Notes: generated by a model not told the origin, from the sequence alone. DNA of 64,000 nt from Vicinamibacterales bacterium (GCA_041659285.1 JBAZYO010000004.1:124001-188000); one strand, 5' to 3'; numbered from the stretch's first letter, positions 40,063 to 49,862 are shown. A program made the numbers and translations.

Positions 40063-42417
40063 ATGCGCCGGGGGCGGTTACTGTGGGCAGGAGTGGCAAC
40101 GGCCGCCTTCACCATCCCCCTTATCTGGACGCTGCTCTCTCCCGGCGCGCCCGATCGGCAGTCGACGCCGATCGAGCCCAAGGTTCCCGCCGAGTCCCTC
40201 TCGATTTCGTTCTCGCGCATCTCACCGTGGGGCGATGAGCGCATCCACGAGATGTCCCTGTTCTCGCCGGTGCCGGTCGACATCTTGAGGCACGCCGAGA
40301 TTCACATCACGTTCTCTCAGAGCGACAAGACCTTCCGACATCCGGCGACCGGCCGGCTGGAAGTTGTCGGCACGTCTTGCGTCTACGAAATGCAGGCGGA
40401 TGCCGAGATCAACAATGGCATTCCTCAACCGTTCGTGCGGACGGGACCGTGCCTGGTACAACAAGGCCGGCCCACCGGCGAGCTGGCGTTGACGGTCAAG
40501 ATGGGAGGGCCTGGCGATCTGGGCTTGTTCACCCTACCGCTGCCGCCGGAACTCCGCTCCGGCGGCATGATTTATATCGGCGAGCGCAGGGACGGGATTC
40601 CAGATCCGCCGCCGACGATTATGGGAGTGTTCGTCGACGACATGCCCGCTCTCGGACTGCGCCGAGTGAACCTGCTCAGCTACATGTGGACGGGGTCGGT
40701 GAAGCCGCTGGCGGTTTGGCTCGTCGTGGCCGGCGGCTCGTTCCTCATATTCGTTGGCGCGCTGGTTTTCCCAATCAGCGAGCGCACCGAGACTGGCTGG
40801 ATCTCGCGAGCGGCGCCGCGGGCGGCAGCCGGCGGGTTCTGCATGGCCACCGGACTGGCGCTGTTGTACGCGGTCGCCATACCGCCCCTGCAGGCCGCCG
40901 ACGAGACGCCCTTCGCCGGCGCGTACGGCCTCGTGACGGCCCAGCCACGCTTCCTGCCTGAGATCAGGCAACTCGCCCTCGATACACATTTCGAGCGCAT
41001 CAGATTCCTCGCGACGGAGCGCTTCCGGCCACGAGATGTGGGTAAGCCGTTCGCGTACGTGACCAAGTTTGACGAACTTGATATGGCGACCCGCAGCTCT
41101 CTGACCACCTACCTTTGGCAAGGAATGGGCCGGTGGCTCCCCCGCCGATCGGCGGCCGCGACTTTCGCAATGGTGCGCGGTGTCCACGCCGTGCTGTTCG
41201 GTCTCGCCGTCGCAGCGGCAGCGGGTCTGCTGACAGCTTCGGCGAGGGTTTCATATCCACAGTTCCTGTGTTTCCCGTTCCTGTTCGTGCCGACCTTGCC
41301 GTTCTTCGGCATGCAGTTCTCGGAGACCGCCGTATTAACTTCGGCGGTCGTAATGCTGGCGGCAGGCCTGGCCATACTGGTCGTCGACGACCGGAACTCG
41401 CATTACATGGGATTGTCGATCGGCTTGGGTGCCGCCGCAATTCTGCTCACGACCAGAAGCGCTCTTCCCATGTCGGCGTTGGTCGCCGTTATGCTCCTGA
41501 TGCGTGCCCTGCTCGGCTCGCGGGGTGGGAATCACCCTGTTCGTGAGGCCGCCGTCTTCTGGGGCGGCCTGTCGCTCGCGGCCGCGTGTTTCTTCACCGT
41601 TGCCAGTGTGCCGCATTTGACCAGAATTCTGGAAACGGGAGCACAAATCACGGCCCGGTTTCCAGACTTGTGGGCACCGGCGCGGTGGCTCCTGGATCAT
41701 CCCTGGGTAGTTGGCGTGGCTGGTGTGCCTCTCGCGGGCTGGCTCCTCGAGGCAACCACGGCGCTCGGGCGGCGCCGACTGCAGCGCGTGCTCGCCCCCG
41801 CGGCGACCGCGGTCGCGCCAGTGGTCTGCTTCGCAATCGTAGCGGCTATCGCAGCATCGCTGCTCGGTTCCTGGTGGTGGGACTATCCGGACGTTGAGAA
41901 TATCCAGAGTCCGCTGGCGCCGGGACTGGGAAGATACACGGGACAGGTCGTTATTGGCATGGCTAGCATGTTCAGGCTCCGCCACTCCAGCACTTTCCTG
42001 AGTGACTCGTTCTGGGCGGGCTTCGGCTGGCTCGACACGATGCCCGGTGACTGGTTCGTCGCCGTCCTCGTTACGCTGACAGCGGCCTCATTAATGACCT
42101 TCCTCGGCATCACGGCCGTGACACGAAACGTTCGCCGGTCCGTCTGGCTGGTGGCCTTTATCGGCGGGTCGCTGGTGACGTTTGCGTTCTACGCCTTTTC
42201 GTCCAAACAGATCGTCTCGAACCTGCACGGCCGCTACCTCATGCCCTGGTTCGTCGTCGCGCTTGCCGTGTTCTGGATTCCGGTTGCAATGGCAGGTGAC
42301 CAGTTGGCAAGTCGGACCATGACGGGCGCAGGACCGGCGCGGCCCGCGGCCCTACTCGCGCTGATCTTGTCCGTTCACGCGTACTGCCTTTGTTTCATCC
42401 TGCAGCGGTATTTTTGA
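40063..42417 (+). CDS. DUF2142-like large membrane protein (GT-C-like)
   Basis: A 784-aa inner-membrane protein. One N-terminal helix is followed by about 180 residues of extracytoplasmic beta-rich sequence, then roughly 12 helices. After a helix near residue 270, PPLQAADETPFAGAYGLV matches the D-E-x-x-H/F-x-x-A-Y loop that opens DUF2142 proteins, and HGRYLMPWFVVAL near the end matches their GRYLxP motif. DUF2142 members sit in O-antigen and lipopolysaccharide clusters and are presumed GT-C sugar transferases. It stands alone on the plus strand between two large minus operons. ATG 40063 is likely leaderless. Confidence 0.75.
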   Translation: MRRGRLLWAGVATAAFTIPLIWTLLSPGAPDRQSTPIEPKVPAESLSISFSRISPWGDERIHEMSLFSPVPVDILRHAEIHITFSQSDKTFRHPATGRLEVVGTSCVYEMQADAEINNGIPQPFVRTGPCLVQQGRPTGELALTVKMGGPGDLGLFTLPLPPELRSGGMIYIGERRDGIPDPPPTIMGVFVDDMPALGLRRVNLLSYMWTGSVKPLAVWLVVAGGSFLIFVGALVFPISERTETGWISRAAPRAAAGGFCMATGLALLYAVAIPPLQAADETPFAGAYGLVTAQPRFLPEIRQLALDTHFERIRFLATERFRPRDVGKPFAYVTKFDELDMATRSSLTTYLWQGMGRWLPRRSAAATFAMVRGVHAVLFGLAVAAAAGLLTASARVSYPQFLCFPFLFVPTLPFFGMQFSETAVLTSAVVMLAAGLAILVVDDRNSHYMGLSIGLGAAAILLTTRSALPMSALVAVMLLMRALLGSRGGNHPVREAAVFWGGLSLAAACFFTVASVPHLTRILETGAQITARFPDLWAPARWLLDHPWVVGVAGVPLAGWLLEATTALGRRRLQRVLAPAATAVAPVVCFAIVAAIAASLLGSWWWDYPDVENIQSPLAPGLGRYTGQVVIGMASMFRLRHSSTFLSDSFWAGFGWLDTMPGDWFVAVLVTLTAASLMTFLGITAVTRNVRRSVWLVAFIGGSLVTFAFYAFSSKQIVSNLHGRYLMPWFVVALAVFWIPVAMAGDQLASRTMTGAGPARPAALLALILSVHAYCLCFILQRYF

Positions 42418-42453
42418 CGCCAGTCGAGCGCCGCCTCGAGGCGACCGCTCAGC

Positions 42454-43932
42454 TCAGGATCTGGGCGTTTCGATGGCCAACGGGTCGCGACCAAGCACAA
42501 GGACAAGCGTCGCGGCCGCTGACAGTATCAGTGTCAGGAACCCCGCGCCCAACACGAGAAAGGCGATCGTGCGACCACCAATTGTCCGAACAGTCGTAAC
42601 TTCGGTGGGTCGTTCTACTCGATAGAGGGACGCCTCAGCGGGCGTCTGGCCTTGCGCCAGGACGGCCTGGATCTTCATGAACTCTTCGACGGCGCGCTTG
42701 ACTTCGCCAACGATCTCCGCGACCACGGCGTTGTCGGCGTCGCGTGTGCCAGACGCGGGACCAGATGCAATCGACTTCGACAGCGCCTCCCGGTAGGCCT
42801 GGATAGTCCGTGAGTACTCAACCGCCTCCTCACCAGCTTCCACCATCCGTTGCGACAGATCCCGCCGGTATTTCAGGTTGGTAGCGGACAGCTCAATGAG
42901 TCGGTCGAGCACAGCGACGTTTGGGGCGGCCACTATCTCAGAACTGGCGCTAAGGCTGGCCTGCGCACTCGAGTATTCGCGTAGTGCCCCTCGGTAGATC
43001 TCAACCCGTTGCCGGGCGGAGTCCAGTTCGCCCTGCGCGTATTGCAGTGCCTCGCGAATCCTCTGGTCGGACAGTTGACCGCGCGTGGCGGCGATGCTCG
43101 CCGCCTGCGGATCCAGCTCTGCTGTTAAGAGGAGTTGGAGGCGCAGGCGCAAGTCCACCAGCGAGACCGCCGCGCCTCCCGCCTGCTCCAATTCGGAGAA
43201 CGATGCCTCGCCGGCAGTCGCCGCCGCGATCAGTCGATTGACCGCGATCCGTACCAAGGCAAGGCGCGCCGACAGCCCCTCGGCGCTGCTGGAGGCCCGG
43301 TCAAGGAGCGGCGACATCTCGACGGGCGGGCGAAGCGCCAGCACACCACGCACCTCAACTGCGTCCCTGGCCCACTCAGCAATAATCGCGGGCAACATCT
43401 TGGTGAGAATCGTGTCTGGCAAGTCTGAGCATTGCCGGCCGGGTGTGAATCTCAGCTCGTAATCCATTCGCATGCGCGAGCGTTCAGTTGAGAACTCCTG
43501 ATCGATCCGCTGGAGATCTACCGCGTTCTGGACGACGCGGCTCATCCGCCTCTCATAATTCACAGTCAAGTCGCGCAATGCCGGTGACGTCTGCTGGGCA
43601 CTAAGGCCGCCCCTGACCATATCCGGCGAACAATATTCTGCAACGCCGCTGGTCTCGATGACGGCGTCGACGATCGCCGGGCCAATGATATCTGCCTCTG
43701 AAAACTTGAGCCCGTTGGGATACCGGCCCTGCTGGGCCTGGTCGAAGGTCGTGCGAAAACCAATCACAGCGGACTTGGTGACCGGCTGGAGCCGGTAATA
43801 GAGTCCGCCGCCTGCAGCGACCAGCAGCATTACGCCAGCGGTCGCCTGCATGATGCGCCTGCGGTGTTGCTTGAGTGGGCGCAACACGTCGATCAACGCG
43901 ATGTCGTCAGTTCGGCTATCGGGATTCATCAT
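42454..43932 (-). CDS. Wzz/GumC-type polysaccharide chain-length determinant (PCP) protein
   Basis: A 492-aa protein with one helix near residues 28-48 and another near 455-480, flanking about 400 residues of mainly helical periplasmic sequence, the PCP/Wzz layout. ALIDVLRPLKQHRRRIM before the first helix fits the family. The central region (RQRVEIYRGALREYSSAQ and onward) is coiled-coil-like. There is no C-terminal tyrosine kinase, so it is closer to Wzz than to BY-kinase PCPs. ATG 43932 or the next ATG 43929; both lie inside the last codons of the GT2 gene (17-nt overlap). Last gene of the 42-53.6 kb operon. Sets polymer length with the EpsG-like polymerase. Confidence 0.78.
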   Translation of the reverse strand: MMNPDSRTDDIALIDVLRPLKQHRRRIMQATAGVMLLVAAGGGLYYRLQPVTKSAVIGFRTTFDQAQQGRYPNGLKFSEADIIGPAIVDAVIETSGVAEYCSPDMVRGGLSAQQTSPALRDLTVNYERRMSRVVQNAVDLQRIDQEFSTERSRMRMDYELRFTPGRQCSDLPDTILTKMLPAIIAEWARDAVEVRGVLALRPPVEMSPLLDRASSSAEGLSARLALVRIAVNRLIAAATAGEASFSELEQAGGAAVSLVDLRLRLQLLLTAELDPQAASIAATRGQLSDQRIREALQYAQGELDSARQRVEIYRGALREYSSAQASLSASSEIVAAPNVAVLDRLIELSATNLKYRRDLSQRMVEAGEEAVEYSRTIQAYREALSKSIASGPASGTRDADNAVVAEIVGEVKRAVEEFMKIQAVLAQGQTPAEASLYRVERPTEVTTVRTIGGRTIAFLVLGAGFLTLILSAAATLVLVLGRDPLAIETPRS

Positions 43933-44866
43933 CGTTGCCTGTTGAGGACGGTCGATGGGCGTCCTCGGACGTAGACCGCGCCGGACTCGCCGCTGGCGCG
44001 ACACTACTGCTGTCGGCCCACACCTGCTGCCATTTTGTGGTCACCCTGGCATCAAGCGGGTAGAACATCTGCCGTGACCGCCGGCTGACAGTGCCACTAA
44101 TGTGCAGAGCGATGTCACGACCATACGCGAGGCTGTGGACGAGGATGCCGCGAGCGGCACGTAGTGCCGACGGACCGCTGTGGATCTGCCGAACCAGTTC
44201 GCGGCAATAGTTCAGTCGCCCCAGGCCCAGCTTGCCAGCCAGGATCCGGTCCATTCGGTACCCTAAGAGGACGTCAGACAATGCGGCAAACTGGCTGGTG
44301 TCGAATGTTCGCAACAGCAGCTCCTGGTCCTCGCACCGGGTGTGTCGTTCTCGATACTGGTGCCTGACAAACCACTCGTGTTTCCCCATCCAGGTCGGGT
44401 GCGCCAGGGGGAACCCCCACCATGGACGCCGGCAGATCTCCGCGTGATCGAAAGCCTTGGCGTACAAACCGAACGGCTTGCCTTCGCCCTTGAACAGAAG
44501 CGCGCGGGTTCCGAGTAGATCGACCTCGGGATGCTCATCGAGGAACTTCACCTGCCGCTCCAGCCGCTCCGGATAGGCCACGTCATCCGCATCCATTCGT
44601 GCGAAGTACCGGCCTCGGGCAAGGGTGATGCACTGGTTCAGACGCGTCGCCAACCCCCGGTTGCCGTCCGGAATCTGGATGAACCGGATACGCGGATCCG
44701 AAAAGTGCCGCATCACGTCCGCGATGCCATCGGTCGAGCCGTCATCGATGACCAGCAGTTCCCAGTCCGTGAACGTCTGGTGACAAATTGAGCGAACAGC
44801 GGTCGCCGCCGTGTCCGCGGCGTTAAAAACAGGCATGCCTATGGTGACCAGGGGGGGGGCTGCCAT
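43916..44866 (-). CDS. GT2-family glycosyltransferase with a nine-C tract near its start
   Basis: A 316-aa GT-A enzyme. TIGMPVFNAADTAATAV, LLVIDDGSTDGI (first Asp of nucleotide binding) and ARMDADDVAYPERLE (DxD metal motif, near residue 92) are standard, followed by HPTWMGKHEW and CEDQELLLR. A run of nine C on the coding strand (44859-44851) covers codons 3-6; gain or loss of one base would shift the frame and switch the gene off. The last 30 residues are Ser/Ala-rich. ATG 44866 lies 40 nt after the stop codon upstream on the message side. It overlaps the Wzz-like gene. Confidence 0.92.
   Translation of the reverse strand: MAAPPLVTIGMPVFNAADTAATAVRSICHQTFTDWELLVIDDGSTDGIADVMRHFSDPRIRFIQIPDGNRGLATRLNQCITLARGRYFARMDADDVAYPERLERQVKFLDEHPEVDLLGTRALLFKGEGKPFGLYAKAFDHAEICRRPWWGFPLAHPTWMGKHEWFVRHQYRERHTRCEDQELLLRTFDTSQFAALSDVLLGYRMDRILAGKLGLGRLNYCRELVRQIHSGPSALRAARGILVHSLAYGRDIALHISGTVSRRSRQMFYPLDARVTTKWQQVWADSSSVAPAASPARSTSEDAHRPSSTGNDDESR
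44851..44859. repeat. Nine-base G/C homopolymer in the first codons of the GT2 gene
   Basis: Nine G on the plus strand, nine C in the coding strand, immediately after the codons for Met-Ala. This is the longest homopolymer I notice in the window and is placed where slipped-strand errors would turn expression on and off, as in phase-variable surface glycan genes. Confidence 0.7.
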
Positions 44867-44906
44867 CAGCCTCTCGCGGGCAGGAGGTGCGCCATGTCAG
44901 GTTTGA

Positions 44907-46028
44907 TCACTCGAACAGCTGCAAAAACGACGCCCGGTCAGCAAAGGGTCTGCTAATCATCGCATGCCAGGAGAAGTTGAACACGGCAAACAGCACAAAC
45001 AGGACGTTGACCACCTGCCAGCGCGGGTCCGTTGTTCGTTTATCTAGAACATAGAGAAAGGCGAAATAGGTCGCGGGGAGCACCAGCATGCGCATACGCT
45101 CCATCGCTGGCACCATGCCAGAAGCGGCGACTGCGAAGTACATTGCCGCGGTGCTGATCATGAACGTACGGGCAAACCCGGCACCGAGCTGGCGGCTGAT
45201 CGCATAAGCAAACAGCAGGACTGCTAAGGTGATTGGCGACACCAGGCCACGAACGGTAGGTTCGATGCCAAACCCCGCAAACCGCCGGGGGTTAGACAGA
45301 ATTGTCTGGATGCGTGGCAACAAGTAGCTTACCGAAAGGACGTACGCGGTCGCTGCCAGCACGCCCAAGACTACCAGGGCTATCAGGACCACGACCAACG
45401 ATGAGGCCGAGCGCTTCAACCGAATGCGTGAAACGCGGGGCCATTCGACCACCATGACCGAGATCACTCCCATGAGCAACAGCGCCCAGGCGCTCCAATG
45501 GACAAGCGCCGGCACGGCGAGGGCGGCAACGAACCACCGCGGCTGAATTCGGTCTCGGAGCATCAAAGAGACCAATGCCAGGACCATGATCACGGCAACG
45601 AACTGCCGGATCAGATTGAACGGCATCATCAGCAGCGCCGTATCCAGACAAAAAACCAGATGAAAGCTCAAGGCACCCACGCCAAGGCTCCGGACAATGT
45701 AAATCTGGAGCACGACCAGCACGGCGACGGCAGTGATTACCAGCCAGAAGATGTTGAGGCGAGGATCGGCACAGTACTCAGCGGCGCCGGGTCCAAATAG
45801 CACCGCCCAGACCTTGGCGAGTGCCCACCAGACGGCCACGAAGACGGGCTCAAATTGATAGTTGGCCCAAACGCGCCTCCCATCGCCACAGAGCAACTGT
45901 ATTCCAGATGATCCGTAGCGAGCCAAGTCCCCATTAAGACCAACTATGGTTGGGAAGACGGCGTACAGGGGCAGGCAAATGGCGGAAACGGCCGCCGATA
46001 CCACCGCGCTGCGACTGACGCTGATCAT
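44907..46028 (-). CDS. EpsG/Wzy-like polysaccharide polymerase candidate
   Basis: A 373-aa protein with about ten helices and little soluble sequence. The MPFNLIRQFVAVIMVL segment near residue 165 resembles the NxIRQ motif of EpsG-type polymerases, and the N-terminal GLNGDLARYGSSG and YQFEPVFVAVWW loop fits the same group. Wzy polymerases join repeat units at the periplasmic face. ATG 46028 is 16 nt after the stop of the methyltransferase gene. Neighbouring Wzz-like and GT2 genes support polymerase function; sequence alone is weak because Wzy families diverge strongly. Confidence 0.7.
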   Translation of the reverse strand: MISVSRSAVVSAAVSAICLPLYAVFPTIVGLNGDLARYGSSGIQLLCGDGRRVWANYQFEPVFVAVWWALAKVWAVLFGPGAAEYCADPRLNIFWLVITAVAVLVVLQIYIVRSLGVGALSFHLVFCLDTALLMMPFNLIRQFVAVIMVLALVSLMLRDRIQPRWFVAALAVPALVHWSAWALLLMGVISVMVVEWPRVSRIRLKRSASSLVVVLIALVVLGVLAATAYVLSVSYLLPRIQTILSNPRRFAGFGIEPTVRGLVSPITLAVLLFAYAISRQLGAGFARTFMISTAAMYFAVAASGMVPAMERMRMLVLPATYFAFLYVLDKRTTDPRWQVVNVLFVLFAVFNFSWHAMISRPFADRASFLQLFE

Positions 46029-46044
46029 CTCGAAGTCTGCTCGA

Positions 46045-46842
46045 TCACTTCTTGACCGCCGCTGGTGACGATTTTGCGTTCGGCCGGCACCGGGTCCAGA
46101 TCTCTCCCCAAACGAGAACGGTTTCGACCTGCTCGAGGCCGGCGAGGGTGAGCTCACTGGTCAGAACCTGCGGACTATGTTCGATGTAATGCGTGGGATC
46201 GGAGAAATAGTCGACCCCGAGGTCCTTACCCAACGCGACCTTCCAGTCACGTTCGAACAGCGGCACGCGAATCAGCACCTGGTCGGGGTGCACCTGCGCG
46301 ACAATGCTCTTCAGGAACGACACTCGATCCTCGATGTGCTCGAGCACATTGGACAACACCACGGCGTTCCAGGCGCCTGCTGGCAGATCGCGAGTCGCGT
46401 CGGCCTCGACAAAACTGAGGTTGGGTGGCACCTCGCCGGAGCGTGCCTGCGCGAGCCGGCCCTTATCGAGTTCCACGCCAACCACCGTGCTGTGGGGGAC
46501 GCGGGTCGCGATGCTGCGGGCCACGGCGCCGTAGCCGCAGCCGATGTCGAGCACCCTTGAACCAGGCGCGATGCGATCGACAAAGAAGTCGTGATACCGC
46601 ATCAGCCGGTGCTTCGGATGGACACCACCTCCGTACGCCAGGGCGCGCTCGTTGATGACCAGATCGAGCCGTTTCTGCAGCCGCAGCAGCCTCCGCAACG
46701 CTTGCGCGGGGTCTCCTGGACGCGATTCGAGCATGAACAGGCCCATCACCACGGTCTCCCGAACCCTGGCAGGCAGCAGCCGCCACACCAGGCCGAGGAC
46801 GTCCACGCAGCCAAGCACGGCCTTTCTGATCACAGATGACAT
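46045..46842 (-). CDS. Class I SAM methyltransferase
   Basis: A 265-aa protein. Residues 1-75 are helical and basic, perhaps for protein or membrane contact. VLDIGCGYGAVARSIA (about residues 96-111) is motif I, VVGVELDKGRL ends in the ribose-binding acid, and NAVVLSNVLEHIEDR is the fold-11 post-I segment. It probably methylates a sugar hydroxyl or carboxyl. The ATG shares one base with the stop of the upstream GT4 gene (46842), a coupled pair. It precedes the polymerase gene. Confidence 0.85.
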   Translation of the reverse strand: MSSVIRKAVLGCVDVLGLVWRLLPARVRETVVMGLFMLESRPGDPAQALRRLLRLQKRLDLVINERALAYGGGVHPKHRLMRYHDFFVDRIAPGSRVLDIGCGYGAVARSIATRVPHSTVVGVELDKGRLAQARSGEVPPNLSFVEADATRDLPAGAWNAVVLSNVLEHIEDRVSFLKSIVAQVHPDQVLIRVPLFERDWKVALGKDLGVDYFSDPTHYIEHSPQVLTSELTLAGLEQVETVLVWGEIWTRCRPNAKSSPAAVKK

Positions 46843-47942
46843 CAGCGGGCAGCCTGCAATTGGTGAAATACCTCGCGGTGGCGGGCGATCCAGTGGGCAA
46901 TGTCGAATTTCTCGACGGCACGCCTGCGGGCCGCGGCCGCGAAACCCGCGCGGCCCTCAGCAATGCGCAGCATGCCTTCACCGACCGCCTGTGCGTCGGG
47001 TGCGTGGGGCACCTCCCAATCCTCGGCGCACGGCAAGGCGACGCCAGCCGACGTGCCAACGAGTTCTGGCGTCCCGCCGCTGTCCGAATACAGCACTGGA
47101 AGGCCCGAGGCCAGGGCCTCAATGACGGTATTCGGACAGGGGTCGTTGTGTTTGGTCATGACGTAGGCGTCAGCGGCCCGGTAGATGTCCGGCGCCTGCT
47201 GCTGCCCGTAGGGCCCGGTGAACGTCACGCTGTCGGCGACGCCGAGGCTGGCGGCCAGCGCCTCGGCCCGGCCGCGGGCCTCGAGCTCGATCCACCCGGC
47301 GATGGTGAGGCGCGCATCAAGCCCGCGCGCGCGGGCAACACGCAGACCGGCGATCGTGCTTTCTAAACGGTAATACAGATGATTTCCTATCTTACCCGTG
47401 ACGAGGAAACGATAGCCGTCGCTGCCCGGAGCGCCCCCAGGCGACGGGGAAAAGCGGCCGGTATCGACAGCATTGTAGAGGATCTCGCCCGCTCCCTCGC
47501 GCGGCCCCAGGAACAGATCGGCCGCGCGCCGGCAAAACTCGCTCTGGTAGAACACCCAGTCGGCGGCGTGGTACGGCTGCGCCATCTGCCGGTTCTGGGC
47601 CTGCCAGTCGCCCGCATACCAGGCTTTGTAGAAGACCCCATTCTGGTTGTGAACAATTGGTATGCCCCGGCGCTTCAGCAATCGCAGGGCCGGGGCAGGC
47701 AGATAGGGCGCGTTGCTCAGGACGTACACCAGGTTGTAGCCCCACCGCACCTCTGGAAAGTACTCCCGCAGGCGGCGCACCTTGACCAGCGGGCCGCCGA
47801 CGTCACCCGACCGGGCGCCGCCGTAATAGACCGCCAGCTCGTTGCGCCGAGGCGCCACGAGATTGGCGGCCGCGGCCGCGCCGCAGAAGGCGACGTAGCC
47901 CCGGCGGAGAATGGCGCGGGCGGCGGTGTCCTTAAAGCCCAT
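46842..47942 (-). CDS. GT4-family glycosyltransferase
   Basis: A 366-aa GT-B enzyme. GGARSGDVGGPLVKVRRL near residue 41 corresponds to the acceptor-side glycine loop, ILYNAVDTGRFSP to the inter-domain linker, and KHNDPCPNTVIEALASGLPVLYSDSGGTPEL to the EX7E donor site. The N-terminal 30 residues have an unusual hydrophobic stretch (GYVAFCGAAAAANLVA). The start ATG 47942 overlaps the upstream GT4 gene by 11 nt; the stop overlaps the methyltransferase start. Cytoplasmic, acting on lipid-linked intermediates. Confidence 0.88.
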   Translation of the reverse strand: MGFKDTAARAILRRGYVAFCGAAAAANLVAPRRNELAVYYGGARSGDVGGPLVKVRRLREYFPEVRWGYNLVYVLSNAPYLPAPALRLLKRRGIPIVHNQNGVFYKAWYAGDWQAQNRQMAQPYHAADWVFYQSEFCRRAADLFLGPREGAGEILYNAVDTGRFSPSPGGAPGSDGYRFLVTGKIGNHLYYRLESTIAGLRVARARGLDARLTIAGWIELEARGRAEALAASLGVADSVTFTGPYGQQQAPDIYRAADAYVMTKHNDPCPNTVIEALASGLPVLYSDSGGTPELVGTSAGVALPCAEDWEVPHAPDAQAVGEGMLRIAEGRAGFAAAARRRAVEKFDIAHWIARHREVFHQLQAAR

Positions 47943-49050
47943 CGGCCACCAGCGGTCGATAAACTTCGTCCAGATGGCGACGCGCGACCACCTTCCAGTC
48001 GCACACTTTCACGGTCTCCGTGGCGAGCGTTCGCAGGCGCGAGGCGTCACTACTCGTCAACGACAGGATGCTGAGCGCGCGCTCGGCCAGGCCTGCGGCA
48101 TCGGCAGGCTCGGCAAGCCCGCCGGTCACGCCGTCGGTCAGCAGGTCCGGCGACATCCCGACGCGCGTCGACACCACCGGCACGCCGCTCGCCATGCCCT
48201 CCATCAGCGCCATCGGACCGCCCTCTTCCCGTGATGTGATCAGGTAGAGATCGAGGGCGTGATAACAATCGACGAGTTCGACTGGAGTCCCGGTGTAGCG
48301 GTGGACGTACGGAATGCCGGCCCGTTCAAGGCCATGCTTCACGAAGCCCCGCGCCGGCCCCGTCAACAGCACGTGGACCGGCACGACACGATGCAAACGC
48401 GTGACGACGTCAAGCAGCACATCGGGGCCTTTGATCAGTTTCGGGGTCATCCCGTTGCCCCACCCCACACCATCCTTCTGGAACGACCCAACGACCACCG
48501 CGTCTTCGGGAATCGCCAGGCGCGCGCGGGCCACAGCGCGTTGCTTGGCCGTGGGCGGATGAAAGACGGCGGTGTCCACGCCAATCGGAATCTGCACCAC
48601 CTTGTCGGCGGGCACGCCCCACGCCAGCAGGCGGCGTTCGATCATCCGGGCCCCGGTCACGATCCGGCTCAGGCGCGGCACGCTAGCCAGGAACTCATCG
48701 ATGTGCCGGGACACGTCCGGGCCGTCCTCGCGCTTGCCATGGAAAAAAGACACGACGTGGCGATTCGACCTTGCCAGGTGCGGTCCCCACGCCGTCCACA
48801 TGTATTGAGAACCAAAGTGAGCCACGCGCCTGACCAACCGTTGCGGCGTTGTGGTGGTCCCCATCGTGCCCGGCACGACGGTATTAATCTCATCACGCAG
48901 CCGTTCGCCGATCCAGCGAATGACCCAGTCGGCATTCTCCGCGACATACTGCACGGGCGGGCCGGCGCCGGCATAGAGCCCGGCCGAAGCCGCCAGGCGC
49001 CACGGCGCGGCCGTGACCGCCGGACGCCACCGCCGCAACACATCTTTCAC
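47932..49050 (-). CDS. GT4-family glycosyltransferase
   Basis: A 372-aa GT-B enzyme without a typical glycine-rich N-terminal loop. IPIGVDTAVFHPP is the linker, SFQKDGVGWGNGMTPKLIKGPDVLL opens the donor domain, and TSREEGGPMALMEGMASGVPVVSTRVG carries the EX7E motif. AHFGSQYMW and SFFHGKREDGPD occur in the acceptor domain. ATG 49050 overlaps the stop of the upstream methyltransferase gene by 4 nt. It continues the coupled operon of transferases and methyltransferases. Confidence 0.9.
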   Translation of the reverse strand: MKDVLRRWRPAVTAAPWRLAASAGLYAGAGPPVQYVAENADWVIRWIGERLRDEINTVVPGTMGTTTTPQRLVRRVAHFGSQYMWTAWGPHLARSNRHVVSFFHGKREDGPDVSRHIDEFLASVPRLSRIVTGARMIERRLLAWGVPADKVVQIPIGVDTAVFHPPTAKQRAVARARLAIPEDAVVVGSFQKDGVGWGNGMTPKLIKGPDVLLDVVTRLHRVVPVHVLLTGPARGFVKHGLERAGIPYVHRYTGTPVELVDCYHALDLYLITSREEGGPMALMEGMASGVPVVSTRVGMSPDLLTDGVTGGLAEPADAAGLAERALSILSLTSSDASRLRTLATETVKVCDWKVVARRHLDEVYRPLVADGL

Positions 49051-49862
49051 TCGGCGTCACCGGCGCGACGGCAGACCGCGTAGGTCGTGGCACACACTGG
49101 GACAAACCGGTCCAGGCGCAGGCAGGCATCGAGCAATGGGCGGTAGAGGCCGGTCGCCTGGCGGCGAACGCGCCAGCCAAACACGAACTCGGCGACGCTG
49201 ATGAACACGAAGTGCAGCGCGAAGCTCGCCGCGCCCCCCATCGCAAACAGGGTCGTCGCGCGTGGATCGAATCGCTCGGCGAGCAGCGCCGAAGTGTACT
49301 GTCGGTAGCCGTGCCACAAGTAGACCGGGAGTCCCCACCCACTGGGGACACAGTGCACCTGCAGCCCGCCCGGTGCGACCAGGCGCCCGAGCTTCCCGAT
49401 CACCTTACGATCGTCGGCGATGTGTTCGAGCGCGGAGATCGACATCACCAGGTCGAACTGGCCCTCGGGCTCGAACGTCTGCATGTCGCCTTCGACAAAT
49501 GTCCGGATGAATGCGGCTTCAGGCTCATGGCGGAACCTGTCCTGGATGTCGACACCAAGGTAACTGCCGGTATAGCCAGCCGCCGCGAGCTGGGCCGTGA
49601 GGCTGCCGCTGCCGCAGCCGATCTCGAGTACGCGAATTGGCCCTGGCGGCAGCAGCGTCGGCAGGCCTCGTTGAATGAATGCCTCGGTCAATGCCCGCCC
49701 GGGCGAGGCCGCGGCACGGGTTGTCTCGAGGCGGGGCTCGCAAAACGATCGGCGCGTGAACCGCCGGTCCGGCAGGCGCAGGTTGCGGACCAGGTTGAGG
49801 CCGAGGTACCGCAACCGGTCGGTGGCGCTCAGGCGCGCGTCACCGCTGATCTCTCTGGTCAT
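49047..49862 (-). CDS. Class I SAM methyltransferase
   Basis: A 271-aa protein. ILFRVLEIGCGSGSLTAQL-type motif I (VLEIGCGSGSLTAQLAAAG, about residue 80), YLGVDIQDRF with the acidic ribose contact, and DLVMSISALEHIADDR identify a fold-11 methyltransferase. The N-terminal 60 residues (LRYLGLNLVRNLRLPDRRF) are basic. Start is ATG 49862, which shares one base with the preceding TGA (TGATG). A longer open frame to 50591 is the shadow of the next gene. Predicted to act on the same saccharide as its neighbours. Confidence 0.85.
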   Translation of the reverse strand: MTREISGDARLSATDRLRYLGLNLVRNLRLPDRRFTRRSFCEPRLETTRAAASPGRALTEAFIQRGLPTLLPPGPIRVLEIGCGSGSLTAQLAAAGYTGSYLGVDIQDRFRHEPEAAFIRTFVEGDMQTFEPEGQFDLVMSISALEHIADDRKVIGKLGRLVAPGGLQVHCVPSGWGLPVYLWHGYRQYTSALLAERFDPRATTLFAMGGAASFALHFVFISVAEFVFGWRVRRQATGLYRPLLDACLRLDRFVPVCATTYAVCRRAGDAE

